Shown: positions 22,061 through 33,073 of the stretch, piece by piece
Layout of the letters: each line of letters starts with the position of its first letter
How positions within the stretch are numbered: the stretch's first letter is position 1
Assembly (NCBI GenBank): GCA_948567375.1
Contig: OX419756.1
Span: 5,833,001-5,897,000, forward strand
From: Lunularia cruciata
Taxonomy: Eukaryota > Streptophyta > Marchantiopsida > Lunulariales > Lunulariaceae
Direction of reading: 5' to 3'
DNA length: 64,000 nt
Notes under the pieces: model-generated
Told to the model about the DNA's origin: nothing
The model's database searches: none
What the model saw: only the letters and a program-made list of their open reading frames with translations
Translations under genes and position numbers: made by a program

Positions 22061-22560
22061 CTATCTCCATGGAGGGCCTATAGGAGAGCCTTGTGTGCTC
22101 GTCTCCAACTCAAAGATTGTTCCTTGGAGACTATGACTCTCATCTACTCTTACACCTGCCTCTTTTTGGACATGTGGTAAAGGAGACAAAGTGGTGCAAA
22201 GAGAGGACAATGACACTCGTTTTGAGATTCCTAGACTCAAGATGTTAAGTGGAGGATTTCTTTGCCTAGAGTATTCATTCCATGAGCCAATTATGCTCAC
22301 GAGAACCTCATACCTAATAGTGAGTTAGAAGACACCATGGAGGATCCTTTTCTCTCTATGGATATGATCATACCTTGATTGTATTATACATCAAGCTTTT
22401 CTTTTGTGTTTTATGGTTCTCCTATGAGCAAGTCTCTTGTTGCAAGCATCTTGTCTCTTTTAGAAAATAACACAATGCATTCAGTTCCTCTGAATGGTCA
22501 CAATTTTAACTCTAAGTGGAGATACTACCTAGATTTCAATCTCCACATTTTCTAGTGATT
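22061..22560 (+). pseudogene. Decayed frame of unknown origin
   Basis: One forward reading, with several stops, gives WRAYRRALCARLQLKDCSLET, then LEDTMEDPFLSMDMIIP, and MHSVPLNGHNFNSKWRYYL. The last phrase is vaguely like the start of Ty1/copia Gag proteins, but too short to assign. Confidence 0.2.
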
Positions 22561-23175
22561 GATTATCTAGTTCCCAATGAAGTTTACTATTCTATACATC
22601 TATATCTTAAACATCATCTCATAAATCTCATAAATTGTAAGATTTTCATGGAAAGTCATGGAGTTTTCTAGGATTTCACTAAAAAATGCCCAGGACATAA
22701 ACATTGAAATGAACCTAGAACTAAACCTAGAATGTAACTGTAGAAATTCCATGTCTCTGATCCCTATTTCAACCCCTCCCCTCCTAAAAATCCTTGTCCC
22801 AAACACTCCCTTCCTTAATGATCCACATCCTAATTCCTTCCCTCTTTAACAATCCCCATCCTATTATAACATAAGGATGATCCTACCACCATTGATACTT
22901 GCTTTATTTGGAATGACCATACATCGCAAAAATTTCCTCTCTTGAACCCATTCAATACAAAACCACCCTTTAGAACATCCATTGTTTCTAATAATCCACC
23001 ACCTAACCCTTGAATTTCCTTTACGATTGAACACATTTATTATCTCGTTCACTCAAGGTTACAACTAAAGCATAATGTCTAAACAACTTACTCCTCTTCC
23101 ATAATGCACCAAGTTTAAACAACTTACTCCTCTTTTGTAATGCACCAAGTTTTATCACTCTTGTTCCTCTAGTGT

Positions 23176-23586
23176 TGTAACAATATGGAGTTTAGCCACA
23201 AAGTTAGTCGGGCTTACAAGTAGCACCTAAGACAAATTAGCCTAGAATATTTTGGAAGTATCTAGGAAGCTTCTTGGGAAGCTTCCAAGCTAGCTTAACT
23301 TGCATCTCAAGTAAGTAGCTTCTAGAAGCTTCCAACTAGCTTAGCTTGCATGCCAAGTAGGCGGCTTCTAGAAGGAAGTTTCTTGAGGCGTTTCCTAGTT
23401 AACTTGGCTTGCACTCTAAGGAAGCGGTTTGAGGAAGCTTCTTGAGAAGCTTTTCAAGGGCCTTGTATGCTACCTATAAATACCAAAGCCAAAGCTCATG
23501 CTAGGCATTTGGAGTTTTCTCATATTCAAGTGTCCCAATGTGAGTTTCCATTCTCTTATTTCTCTCCTTGGTCTTTGTCTTTTACA
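23176..23586 (+). repeat. 5' LTR of B2
   Basis: TGTAACAATATGGAG to CTTTTACA. It contains TATAAATA at 23475-23482 and a heat-shock element at 23320. It is very similar to the 3' LTR, with scattered differences. Confidence 0.9.
23320..23332. promoter_or_regulatory. Heat-shock element, 3 perfect units (B2 5' LTR)
   Basis: TTCtaGAAgcTTC, three perfect pentamers, about 145 bp upstream of the TATA box. A second, degenerate array (GAAtaTTTtgGAA) lies near 23243. Confidence 0.55.
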
Positions 23587-23587
23587 T

Positions 23588-23599
23588 TGGTATCAGAGT
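23588..23599 (+). other. Primer-binding site of B2 (initiator-Met tRNA)
   Basis: TGGTATCAGAGT one base after the LTR: 11 of 12 bases complementary to the 3' end of plant initiator tRNA-Met. Confidence 0.85.
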
Positions 23600-23856
23600 A
23601 GGAATGGGATGGATGGAATTTATAGACCACCAAATCCACTTCCACCAAACCATTGGGATTTTCATGTCCAAATATTACCCAAGCACTGCTTCACACAATT
23701 CATCACCTCACGTTTTGGGCAAGATTTTCTATATATGATCATTGTGTCTGAGGAACCCTTGATACTTCCGGTTGTCACTTATGGAGAAAGGTGGATGTGT
23801 TGTATCTACGTGTTAATCAATTAGATAAATTGGGAGTAGTAAGATAGAGTAGAAGC

Positions 23857-24696
23857 TATGGTGGAAATACCAAATGTTATCCTTGTGATGTAGCAACAAG
23901 TCGAGCACCTTACTCAATTGTTGGATGAAGGAGACCAACAACAACAAGAACATATAAAGAGAGCGCCAGTCCGAGATGGAGAAGATTGTATTTGATTTCC
24001 AAAACCCAAGGTGTTTGAAGGCAAGAATCTTCCGAGCATAGTGGAGAATTTTGTGTTTGATTGCAAATGTTACTTCAAAGCCACCAATCTTCAAGATGAA
24101 CAGAAATAGATTCTCTTGATTCTAGCCAATTGGATGGTGTAGCAAAACTTTGGTGGTGATTTTGAGTGGAGCAAGTCGAATGATAGATTGTTGCATCAAT
24201 CTTGACATGGACAAAATTCAAGGATGCAATACTTGGTCAATTTCAAATTATAAATATCACCCAAGCCGCATGAGATAAATTGGTGGAGTTGAAGCAGATT
24301 GGCTCAATAAGATGCTACATCACACAATTTCAGAACATCACCATGCAAATTCTAGATATACAAGAAGGAGAAGTTCTAGATTGATTTGTGTGGGGATTGA
24401 AGTCACAAACCAAATTGGAGGTGACCATGCATGAACCACAAAACATAGAAGAAGCCATGCAATTGGCTGAGCACTTTGATTCCTTGGTTGTGACAACTTG
24501 GTCTAGACCTCAACTTACACCAAGCTTACAAGTACAATATGCACGGGTGGAAGAACCAGCACCAATGGAGATTAATGCTATCCAACGGAGGCCACTTGGT
24601 GTAGTAGATAGAGAAAGATTGCGACAAAATGGAGGTTGTTTTTATTATCACCAAGTTGGACATTGCATTGCTGAATGTCCACTTAGGAATGTGTAA
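23857..24696 (+). pseudogene. B2 gag, broken
   Basis: The capsid region reads PKVFEGKNLPS...CKCYFKATNLQDEQK with stops. From 24388 a 102-codon open stretch contains EVTMHEPQNIEEAMQLAEHFD and ends in a zinc knuckle, CFYYHQVGHCIAEC. The expected CX2CX4HX4C has Tyr in place of the second Cys, so nucleic-acid binding is probably lost. Family B1 has the same layout. Confidence 0.75.
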
Positions 24697-24799
24697 CCCC
24701 AACAAGTTGCCCAGATGGAGTTTGTGGAACCAAATGATCAAGGAAACAAAGAATCCCAATAGAAGCTTTCAAGCTGTCTATTGGGAGCTTGATTAGTTC

Positions 24800-25133
24800 C
24801 AGTGGGATTGAAGGCTTGACATATGCAAGTTTGCTTCACTTGCAATGTATGATATCTAATTGGGGTTGTAGGATTTTGGTTGATTCTAGAAGTTAAGAGA
24901 ATTGCATGTCTATGCAAGTAGCAAAGGAATTGGGTATTTCTATCAAACTAGTGATTGGAAGTAGTTTGATGATGGCAGATGGTAGAAAGGGTTCTACATT
25001 TTGCACCTTGCATCCTAATACCTTCAAGATTGGGAAGGAGTATTTGGAGTGTATGAGGTTTGTAGTGGCACCTCTACACTATAATATCATTCTGGGTCTA
25101 CCTTGGCTTGAATGTCATAAGGTTCAATTTGAT
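24800..25133 (+). pseudogene. B2 retropepsin, broken
   Basis: RILVDSRS replaces the catalytic (V/I)DSGAT; a stop follows at once. It then reads MSMQVAKELGISIKLVIG...MADGRKGS and VAPLHYNIILGLPWLECHKVQFD, the protease C-terminal core. The Gly-to-Arg change beside the catalytic Asp would abolish activity. Confidence 0.75.
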
Positions 25134-25499
25134 TAGACCCGACGCCAAATTCAAGTGCAACACCAAGGTAGGAATTTCTGATTAGGTTGTCTGGCACCTC
25201 TGAGTAAGACACCTAAGAATAGTCAGTCCCAAGATGAGAAGTTTGTTGAGAAGGTAGCCATAGAGCAAACCTTGAAGGGAGTGGAGTCCCAAGATGGCAA
25301 GTTTGCCAAGGAGGCAACCATGGAGCAAGCTTGGAAGAGAGATGAGTCCTTGGAAGGGAAGTTGGTTAGTAAAGCAGCCACAAAGTAAGCTTTGGAGGAG
25401 GATAAGTTTGTATTCGCGGTGTGGATCAAGCAGATTGCACAAGAACAATCAGAGGAGGGCCAAGAGCCTCATCAAGCAATGGTTGATTGGATAGTTTAG

Positions 25500-26830
25500 G
25501 AGTTTGCAGACGTGTTTCTGGATGATCTACCAAAGGGATTACCCTCCAATCAAGGCATGCCCTTCAAGATCAAGTTATTTCCAGGGAGTACTCTAGTGAG
25601 TAGACCAAATCTATTGGCTCTCACCAAAGGAGTTGGAGGAGTTGCAAACAACACTTACAGAGTTGTTGGAGAAGGACTTCATACAACATAGTACCTCTCC
25701 TTGGAGAGCACCGGTACTATTTGTTCCAAAGAAGGATGGAGGATTTCATTTTTGTATTGATTACCGTAGGCTCAATAAGCAAACCGTGAAGAATGCATAT
25801 CCGTTGCCTCGGATTGATGACTTGCTTGATCAACTAAGTGGAGCACGCTACTTTTCCAAGTTGGATCTTTGCAGTGGCTATTGGTAAATTCCTATTGATA
25901 GAGAGGATGTGCAAAAGATTGCCTTTCGTACAAGGTATGGGCATTTTCAGTGGAGAGTTCTTCCTTTTGGACTTACTCATGCTCCAATAGTCTTCATGGA
26001 TCAAATGCATTGGGTGTTGGATGGACAATTGGATCGGTCTGTGGTGGTGTTCTTGGATAATATCTTAATTTATAGTAAGACAGAGGCAGAACACGTGAAT
26101 CATGTGCAAGAAGTCCTAAGATGACTACGACAATGGAAATTTTATTGTAAGATGTCAAAGTGTACCTTTTGGCAAAAAGAGGTTACCTTCTTGGGTCATA
26201 AAATCTCATATGAGAGGATCAAGATGGAAGAGAAGAAAATCAAGGCCTTTACTGATTGGCCTACCCCAAAGGATGCTACAAAAGTATGGGCATTCAATGG
26301 ATTCACCAGGTTTTACCAACGGTTCATCCATTATTATGCTCATGTGGTTGCACCATTGACTGACTTCTTGGAAAAGAACTTGAGCTTCCAATGGACCACC
26401 AAGGGTGAAAAAGCATTCCAGAAGCTCAAGCATATGGTGTCTTTAAGACCCATTCTTCAACCATATGATCCTCAACTACCATGTGTGGTTGATTTTGATG
26501 CTTCTAACTTTGCAATTGGAGCCGTGTTGCAACAAGAACTCCTAGATGGACTCCATCCCATTGCCTTTATGTCTCACCGACTCAATATGGCTGAACAAAA
26601 CTACTCTACTCAAGATTGAGAACAACTTGCAATGGTATACGCCACCAAGGTATAGAGGCATTACCTCTTAAGGAAACAAGTGATCATGCAAAGTGATCAC
26701 AAACCATTGTTGCAGACCTTACACTTGGAACACATGAAAAGTTGACATCATTGATGGGAGGAACAACTCCAATTTTATAACATCAAACTTGAGTACAAAC
26801 CAAGTTGGTTCCATGTCATCCTTGATGCTT
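25500..26830 (+). pseudogene. B2 reverse transcriptase-RNase H, broken
   Basis: Well-preserved Ty3/gypsy [62 protein letters not shown] and VVVFLDNILIYSK. The YLDD-box second Asp is Asn, a catalytic loss. The connection domain (CTFWQKEVTFLGHKI, FYQRFIHYYAHV) and RNase H start (VVDFDASNFAIGAVLQQE) follow in one 155-codon stretch (26152-26619). Stops at about 25888 and 26122 separate the parts. Its neighbours upstream and downstream are protease and integrase of the same element. Confidence 0.85.
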
Positions 26831-26839
26831 TATCACGAC

Positions 26840-28330
26840 GATCTGATTTGAAGTCTCTTCCTCTCATCGCAACGGCAATTTCAACGGTGTTAGTTGACCC
26901 CAAGGTCCAAAACGAGTTTCAGTCAGCTCTACACCAAGATCCCTTCTTCCAAATGGTACATGATCACCTTACGGCATGTGATAAGGAGTACAACACCTTC
27001 TCTATCAAGGAGGGCCTTTTATTCCATGAGGATTGGATCTATGTTCCAACTAAAGGTGATCTTTGACTTGTGCGCCTACAAGAAGCCCATGATTTACCAT
27101 CGCTGGTCACATGGGTGTGGACGAGACTTTGGGTACCCTCCAATGTCATTGATGGTGGCCAAACATGACACAAGATGTTCAAGAATTTTTCTAATCGTAT
27201 GAGAGCTGCCAACGTAACAAGGCCAGCAACCAGAAGCTAAGTAGACTCCTTCAACCACTCGCTATTCCATCCGCTCACTGGGAGCATGTGAGCTTGGATC
27301 TCATCGCACCTTGCCAAAGACAAAACAAGGACACACCGCAATTGTGGTGTTTGTGGATAAGCTTAGTCAGCAAATCCACTTGGCACCAACTTGTGATATC
27401 ATGGATGCTCCAACCTTAATGCAAATCTACTTCGACAATGTCTTCAAGCATCATGGGATGCCAAATGTACTCATCTCTGACCGTGATCCTTGATTTACCG
27501 AGAAGTTTTGGCAAGCACTCTTCTAGATACTCGGCACCAAGCTTGCTTTGTCCACTGCCTATCATCCTTAAACTGATAGACAAACCAAATGTGCAAATTG
27601 TACATTGGAGGATATGTTGTGTGCCTTTCTCAATGTCCACCAAACCAATTGGGATGAATGTCTTGCAGCTGCAAAATTTGCCTACAACAATTCCAAACAA
27701 GCAAGCACCGGATTTTCTCCTTTCTTTCTCAATTTTGGCTAAGATCCGCTTGTTCCAGATTCTCTTCTTGCTCCCCCTCCATCTCAGGTTCCTCATACTT
27801 CCACATTCCTGACCACTATATTCTAATCTCCTTAACAAGCCAAGTCTCACCTCCTTGTTGCTCAGAATCGCCAAAAACAATATGCATACTACCATCGTCG
27901 TGACCTCACCTTTGAAGTCGGTGATAAAGTCATGTTATCCTCTAGTAACCTCCCTCTCCCACTTGATACCCAAGTCTGTAAACTTGCCCCTAATTGGAAA
28001 GGACCCTTTGATATCACTTAAATTGTCTCTCATGTTACTTATCGACTTACCTTGCCTTATCACATGCGTATCCATCTTGTCTTTCATGTTTCCAAGTTGA
28101 AATCCTTTATTCCTAACCCTCCTTCCTTTTACTCTCAAGTCCAACCTCCTCCTCTTCCTGTCCCTATCAATGATCATGAGGAGTACAAAGTTGATCGTAT
28201 CCTTGCGCGTCACCATTTTCAATGAGTCCGTCACCAACACATGGAGTACAAGGTCCTTTGGAAAGGGTATCCCCTTCATGATGCCACATGGGAAACTCTT
28301 TCTCACCTCTAGAATGCACAAATAGCCATC
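26840..28330 (+). pseudogene. B2 integrase and chromodomain, broken
   Basis: The pre-integrase (LHQDPFFQMVHDHLTACDKEY) is open, the HHCC finger is frameshifted (27060-27230), and the core reads AIVVFVDKLSQQIHLAPTC then LISDRDP followed by a stop. The catalytic Glu region reads QTKCAN instead of QTERxN, so the third acidic residue is lost. The C-terminal part has RQKQYAYYHRRDLTFEVGDKVML, and a chromodomain tail reads EEYKVDRILAR then YKVLWKGYPLHDATWE (28170-28310). The chromodomain marks a chromovirus. Confidence 0.8.
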
Positions 28331-28387
28331 TAGGAATTCAAAGCTTCACTAGCGACAAGGACGTCACCAACTAGCGGCAGAGGAATA

Positions 28388-28813
28388 TGTAGCAATATGG
28401 AGTTTAGCGACAAAGTTAGCCAGGCTTACAAAGTAGCACAAAAGACAAATTAGCCTAGAATATTCTAGAAGTATTTAGGAAGCTTCTTAGGAAGCTTCTC
28501 GGCTAGCTTAGCTTGCACCTCAAGTAAGTAGCTTCTAGAAGAAAGCTTCTAGAAGCCTCCAACTAGCTTAGATTGCATGCCAAGTAGGTGACTTCTAGAA
28601 GGAAGCTTCTTGAGAAGCTTCCTAGTTAACTTGACTTGCACTCTAAGAAAGCAGCTTGAGGAAGCTTCTTGAGAAGCATCTCAAGTGCCTTGTATGCTAT
28701 CTATAAATACCAAAGCCAAAGCTCATGCTAGGTATTTGGAGTTTTCTCATATTCAAGTATCCCAATGTGAGTTTCCGTTCTCTTATTTCTCTCCTTGGCC
28801 TTGGTCTTTTACA
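28388..28813 (+). repeat. 3' LTR of B2
   Basis: TGTAGCAATATGGAG to CTTTTACA. A purine-rich tract (GCGGCAGAGGAA) lies just before it. Heat-shock units sit at 28458-28470. Confidence 0.9.
28458..28470. promoter_or_regulatory. Heat-shock element, 3 perfect units (B2 3' LTR)
   Basis: GAAtaTTCtaGAA, at the same LTR position as 12539 and 18758. Two further two-unit sites (TTCtaGAA) occur at 28533 and 28547. Confidence 0.5.
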
Positions 28814-29000
28814 AGTAAAATGCACCAATTTTTCTTACTCCTCTTCTCTCTTCTATCCGTCAATGCGGGCTTAAGTTGGCATTATAGAACAAAAAAAAAA
28901 AATTTATTTTTTTCAACCTAAGGCCAAAGGGCCTGAGCGTCTAGTGTAGGATATCATGGGACCATCAAACCACCCATAAGGCACTAATGCATTAACTACT

Positions 29001-29316
29001 TGTAATACTCTAAGGACAAGAGAACTCTCCAAGAGAGATACAAGAGAAAAGCTCTTGATGAGACAAATCATACAAGAAGACAAGCTTTTTCTTCCCAAGG
29101 GTCCAAAGTAGTTCCTAAAGGCCTAATTCATTCATTTAGGCCTCCAAAATTAGCTCTAAAGTTTTTAGGCTATTTTCAACTTTTGCCCTATTAGAAGAAG
29201 TACTCTTTTGGTGACACCACTGTTTGATCTACCTAGTTCATTGTAGAAAACATCCTTCTAGATGATACCAAGCCAATTTTCACCTCTAGATAATATGTCT
29301 AGCTACTTGTATTACA
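29001..29316 (-). mobile_element. Solo LTR, family A, internally deleted, with perfect target duplication
   Basis: TGTAATACTCTAAGGACAAGAG to TTGTATTACA, minus orientation. The central part of the LTR is missing (GAGAA joins to AAGCTCTTGATGAGAC). CTACT occurs immediately on both sides (28996-29000 and 29317-29321), a perfect 5-bp duplication. Confidence 0.88.
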
Positions 29317-30757
29317 CTACTCTTCTGTAATTGTAATGCACCAAGTTTTCTTATGCATAACTCTAGACTGAACTATGTGCTATCTTTTTCTTCTCTATAT
29401 ACATGCTCATGAATCAATAATCAAAAGGATCACAATTTTTATATATTCTTGGAGATACACATATCCAAATTTTCTACACTAGCCAAAATATATTCAACAC
29501 TTGGGTGAAATGCCCTTACACTTTGAAAAATAGCAACAATCAAGAAAGCTAAACCATCTCCATTTCTTTGTTCAAAAACACTAATAAGTTTGGCTACTAT
29601 ATATATTTTGTAAAAATTACAACAATCTACCCTTACTCTATAAAATGACAACAACCTTTCAGATGCAATCTATTTTGAAGGAAAATAGAACATCTTTGCG
29701 TTGTTTTGAGAGAATACTATCAAACAATCTCTTTGCTTGTTGGTTGTTTTGAAAATAATGAACCATCTACAAACTTTTTCTACTCTTTCAACTTTGTAAT
29801 CCAAGAAATTGTACTCATTAGTGTAATATGTGATAGGTAATTTGGGATTTGGAACAAGGAATTTGGGAAGTTTTGGTAATTATGACCTACAACAACATCA
29901 TCTAAGATGGTATCAAGAGACAACAAGCCATCTATCTCAAAAGGCATCTTTATTATCATTTTGATTTCATCTATGGATTTCTAGCCCTAGCTAATTCCAT
30001 GGTCATTGAATGAAAACACCTTGACTTGATAGACCTTTCTCTTATGCCAAACATCGCAACTTTAGATCTTATTTTCTTAGAACTAAGCTTTTTTTCCACG
30101 TCTACTTTGACTCAAAGCTTTTCTATTATTTGTCATTTGTTGTGCTTTGATTTCTGCCGACATGCATCTTTCTTTAGCTTCCAAAGATTCAGTTTTAAAA
30201 TTTGATTGATTGGAGAGATCTTGCAAAAATGAAGCAAGCATGGAGGAAGTGTCACCTTTCTAATCATTCCTTGTTTTTGTTTCTTGGTTTCAGATATCCA
30301 TTCACACTCTTTGTCCTTATCGCCTTTTAGGTCTACCTTTCCCCCTACATTGGTGAAGGTGTAGCATAGTCCACCCTCTCTTCCATAGTTGTGTGAGCTT
30401 TGTCCATTACAAATTCCTCTTCTTCAATAACTGTTAGGATGGAAGGGAGATGCGAAGAAGAAACACACTCAAGAAGCTTAAGATGGTTTGATCATGACCA
30501 TGGCATTGAATTCACATTTTGTGGAATATTATTGGAATTTGATCTATAATGTGTAATAAACTAGCTTGCTTCCTCATGCATATTTGTAGTTAGAATGTAG
30601 GTGGGAATGTAGTCGTGTGCTTCTAATGAAATCAAATTAATCTGATCTTGGGTACTCAAATCATATAGGTGTGTTGGGAACTAAACCCACAAATGAAAAC
30701 ATAACAAGAGTGGAGTAACATCAACACTTATTTGATCTTTGTCCTCATCAATTATAA
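29317..30757. other. AT-rich spacer with one decayed frame
   Basis: Mostly unrecognised AT-rich DNA. The only coding-like part is on the minus strand at 30060-30470. Confidence 0.4.
30060..30470 (-). pseudogene. Decayed frame of unknown function
   Basis: Reading the minus strand across frameshifts gives EEEFVMDKAHTTMEERVDYA, DKDKECEWISETKKQKQG and SMLASFLQDLSNQSNF followed by a Lys/Glu-rich segment. The hydrophilic, protein-like composition suggests a former coding exon, but I recognise no family. Confidence 0.25.
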
Positions 30758-31759
30758 GCAAAAGGTGGAAAATCCTCTTGTGCTTGTGAGGATAGACTAT
30801 CTCTTGTCTGCCACAATAACACATGGAGAGAAAAGGATCCTCCCTCCACCTCTGTCACATAAGTCTCCAAAATTGGCCTATCAACAACCACAAAACAAGA
30901 GGAAAGTAGGGGTGCCAAGAGAGCCCAACTACCCAAAAATGCTATAGGTGCCACCATATGAGATCGGCAGAGCCGTCTGTCGACGTGCCAAATCCTATGT
31001 CACACACTCAAAAGTCCCCAGTCCAATAATATCACCAAAGACTCCAATAATCCTCCTATCAAATGCTCTCAAACGTGATAGGAAGGACGGTGAGGGAGGA
31101 ACTATATGGATGAGGTAGGATGGTCGACAAGCAATACTGGAAGAAAGTATACCAAATGCCACCTACGGATCTCCTAGTAATGGAAGGTCATCCACATGGA
31201 GAACATCCTCTACAAGGGCAGCATCTAAGAAGCGTGTGACAAAATCCTCCGATCCTACTGGCACCTCAAGAACACAAAATCCATCTGTGGATGTGATACA
31301 CCCCTCTGAAAGCTCAAGGTGTGGAGGGATACCTAAAGGGGATCATACCCTACACTTTGACACCTTGACTCTCAAGCCTACTAGATGTAGCTCGGTAGTT
31401 AAGTAGTCAAAGGCCTGCCTAATCTGATCTACAAGGCCTACGATGTGTGTATCATCTACCAAGGAGTGAAATACACAACCTAGCATAGCCAAAGTAGTAG
31501 ATAGGAGAGCTCTAAAGTGAGCCATGGAAAATAAGGGCCCCCCCAAAGGATCTCCCTAACGTGTACCAACAGCTGACTCCAAGACGGTGACTCCCTCTTG
31601 TGAACCACCATGTTGGTAGCAAAGGGCAGCAGAAGAGCCATAAAAAGACCGCACAAAAGAAATGAGACTTGCCAAAGATCCACTAACCTCCCTAAGCTCT
31701 CTAAAGATGGATGCATGTGAGACGCTATTAAAAGCGTTCTCAACATCCACTTGTAGGAA
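30758..31759 (-). pseudogene. D element reverse transcriptase region, copy D3
   Basis: On the minus strand the reading runs FLQVDVENAFNSVSHASIF (RT motif A), SLISFVRSFYGSSAALCYQH, a GDPLGGPLFSMAHFRAL-type block, SLVDDTHIVG (active site, Ala to Val before DD), LRVKVSKC, then FGDIIGL and IAFLGSWALLAPL. It shares all these with D1 but keeps a better motif A. It ends near 30758, inside the segment before the CCHC motif, so the endonuclease domain is absent. Frameshifts break it. It is the most informative RT copy of the family here. Confidence 0.75.
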
Positions 31760-31816
31760 GACCACACAAGAATGAAGGGAAGAACCTCATCAAGCCTTAC
31801 AAGGGAAAGACAAAAG
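31760..31816 (-). mobile_element. D element 3'-terminal fragment abutting D3
   Basis: On the minus strand, TTTTGTCTTTCCCTTGTAAGG then CTTGATGAGGTTCTTCCC up to TGTGGTC matches the 3' end of D2 (8655-8712), and joins directly to RT motif A of D3. The unit is thus 3' end followed by a 5'-truncated copy, head to tail. Confidence 0.5.
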
Positions 31817-32875
31817 AGGTCAACAAACCACTTTCCTTTCACGTTCAAGATCCACACCATAATGGTTTGTCCAAATCCCATCACGAACCCCGTGTTTGAA
31901 GATCTACAAGTGGAAGTGACCAGGCTCGTCCAGCCGTATTTAAAGATGTAAAGTGGAAGTAACTTGCGGGGTGGACCTCACCTTCTCGAATCTGAATTCA
32001 CTACTTATTATATTTTAGCAAAGAGTATGTTGGACAATAGAGGCGTCAGAAATGAAACCAGGCTGACAAATAGAGTAAATAGAAACGACTTGTTGGCGAA
32101 GGTGAAGGTATGACACTAGGGTTTTCAATTGGTTTGTTCCACTGAAAATCTGTGAATACGTTTGCAAATGGTTTTGTACAAATTAATTCGTCCGCTGGGA
32201 AGTGATCCGTAAATCTTATGATTTGTGTCCATTTAATAAAAGTTCCAACTTTTGATAAATTTTTCGGATTAGTTCTTTAGAAATATATGAGAATTTTTTT
32301 ATAGAGCTTTCATTTGGACAACTAACTATCCTCATGGAATGTCCGATTGAATTTATGAGGATCATCACATCCTCGTATGATTTTGGAAATTCCCGGATTG
32401 AAATGCGCTATTGTCTGTGCATCCAGATAGCTCAAGCTTTTAGCTCCATCATATCTGGATTACATTCCGTGAATAAGACATGGAGAGTTGCCAGTATATT
32501 ATGTTCTAACAAATCTTTTGCCTTCTTTCACTACTGCCTCACATTCTCTAAAATGATTTGAAGTAGAACTACATGAGCACCATATCGCTCGAGGAAATCC
32601 AAGCCAAATACTATACCACGAAGGGAACAAAAACCGTAGGTAGACAATTACCAGGCACCTTACCATACATTCTCATCTCCGCCTGTCGATATTTGATGTC
32701 ATATCATTTATTTAATGTGCATTGCTGTATGAACGGTTAAAATAGATACTTTCGGAAAATGCTGAAAGTATACTGTTTCCAATAATTAGAATATATTGAA
32801 AATTAGTGTCCGAATTCGTACGCCGCCGAAAGAAATTTGGCTTCAAATTTCATACCTAGAGAAAAACTCAAGTTG

Positions 32876-33073
32876 ATACTTTCCACGACTGAGGTTATGT
32901 CTTATATCGACCAAAAAGAAGTTTCGAGTGTGACCTTACTTAAGATCTTCTAATGGGCCTCTTCTCTGATGAGGATACTTTCCACGACTGAAGTCTGTCT
33001 AGATCGAAAGTGTTTAGGACGGGACCGGAATTCAGACCTTCTAGTGGATCCACTTCTCTGATGATGCAAGATA
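32876..33073. repeat. Two-copy tandem repeat, 99-bp period
   Basis: ATACTTTCCACGACTGA at 32876 and again at 32975, each followed by a GTC.ATC.ACC-type segment and CTTCTCTGATGA. A third, more diverged relative (ATATCGACCGAAAAGG, near 33574) lies about 600 bp downstream. Confidence 0.65.

Larger units (their letters stand above)
19067..23175. other. AT-rich spacer, mostly unrecognised
   Basis: About 4.1 kb of AT-rich DNA without long frames or LTR ends. It contains a possible SINE (20442-20525), a decayed frame (22061-22560), and just before B2 a short repeated phrase (ATGCACCAAGTTT, near 23104 and 23142) that recurs after B2 near 28820 and again near 29336. Confidence 0.45.
23176..28813 (+). 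mobile_element. Full-length family B Ty3/gypsy chromovirus, B2
   Basis: Complete structure without foreign insertions: LTRs at 23176-23586 and 28388-28813, primer site, gag, protease, RT/RNase H, integrase, chromodomain and polypurine tract. It is better preserved than B1 but still has more than a dozen stops and lost catalytic residues. Flanking pentamers AGTGT and AGTAA do not give a convincing target duplication. The phrase ATGCACCAA.TTTT flanks both sides, so the insertion lies within a small local repeat. Confidence 0.9.

Noticed and set aside
28388-28813. Clear target-site duplication for B2
   Set aside because: Flanks AGTGT and AGTAA agree at only 3 of 5 bases and both sides lie in a local repeat, so I do not claim it.
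32545-32720. Protease-like or other exon
   Set aside because: Open on both strands for about 40-50 codons; neither reading reaches a recognisable motif set.
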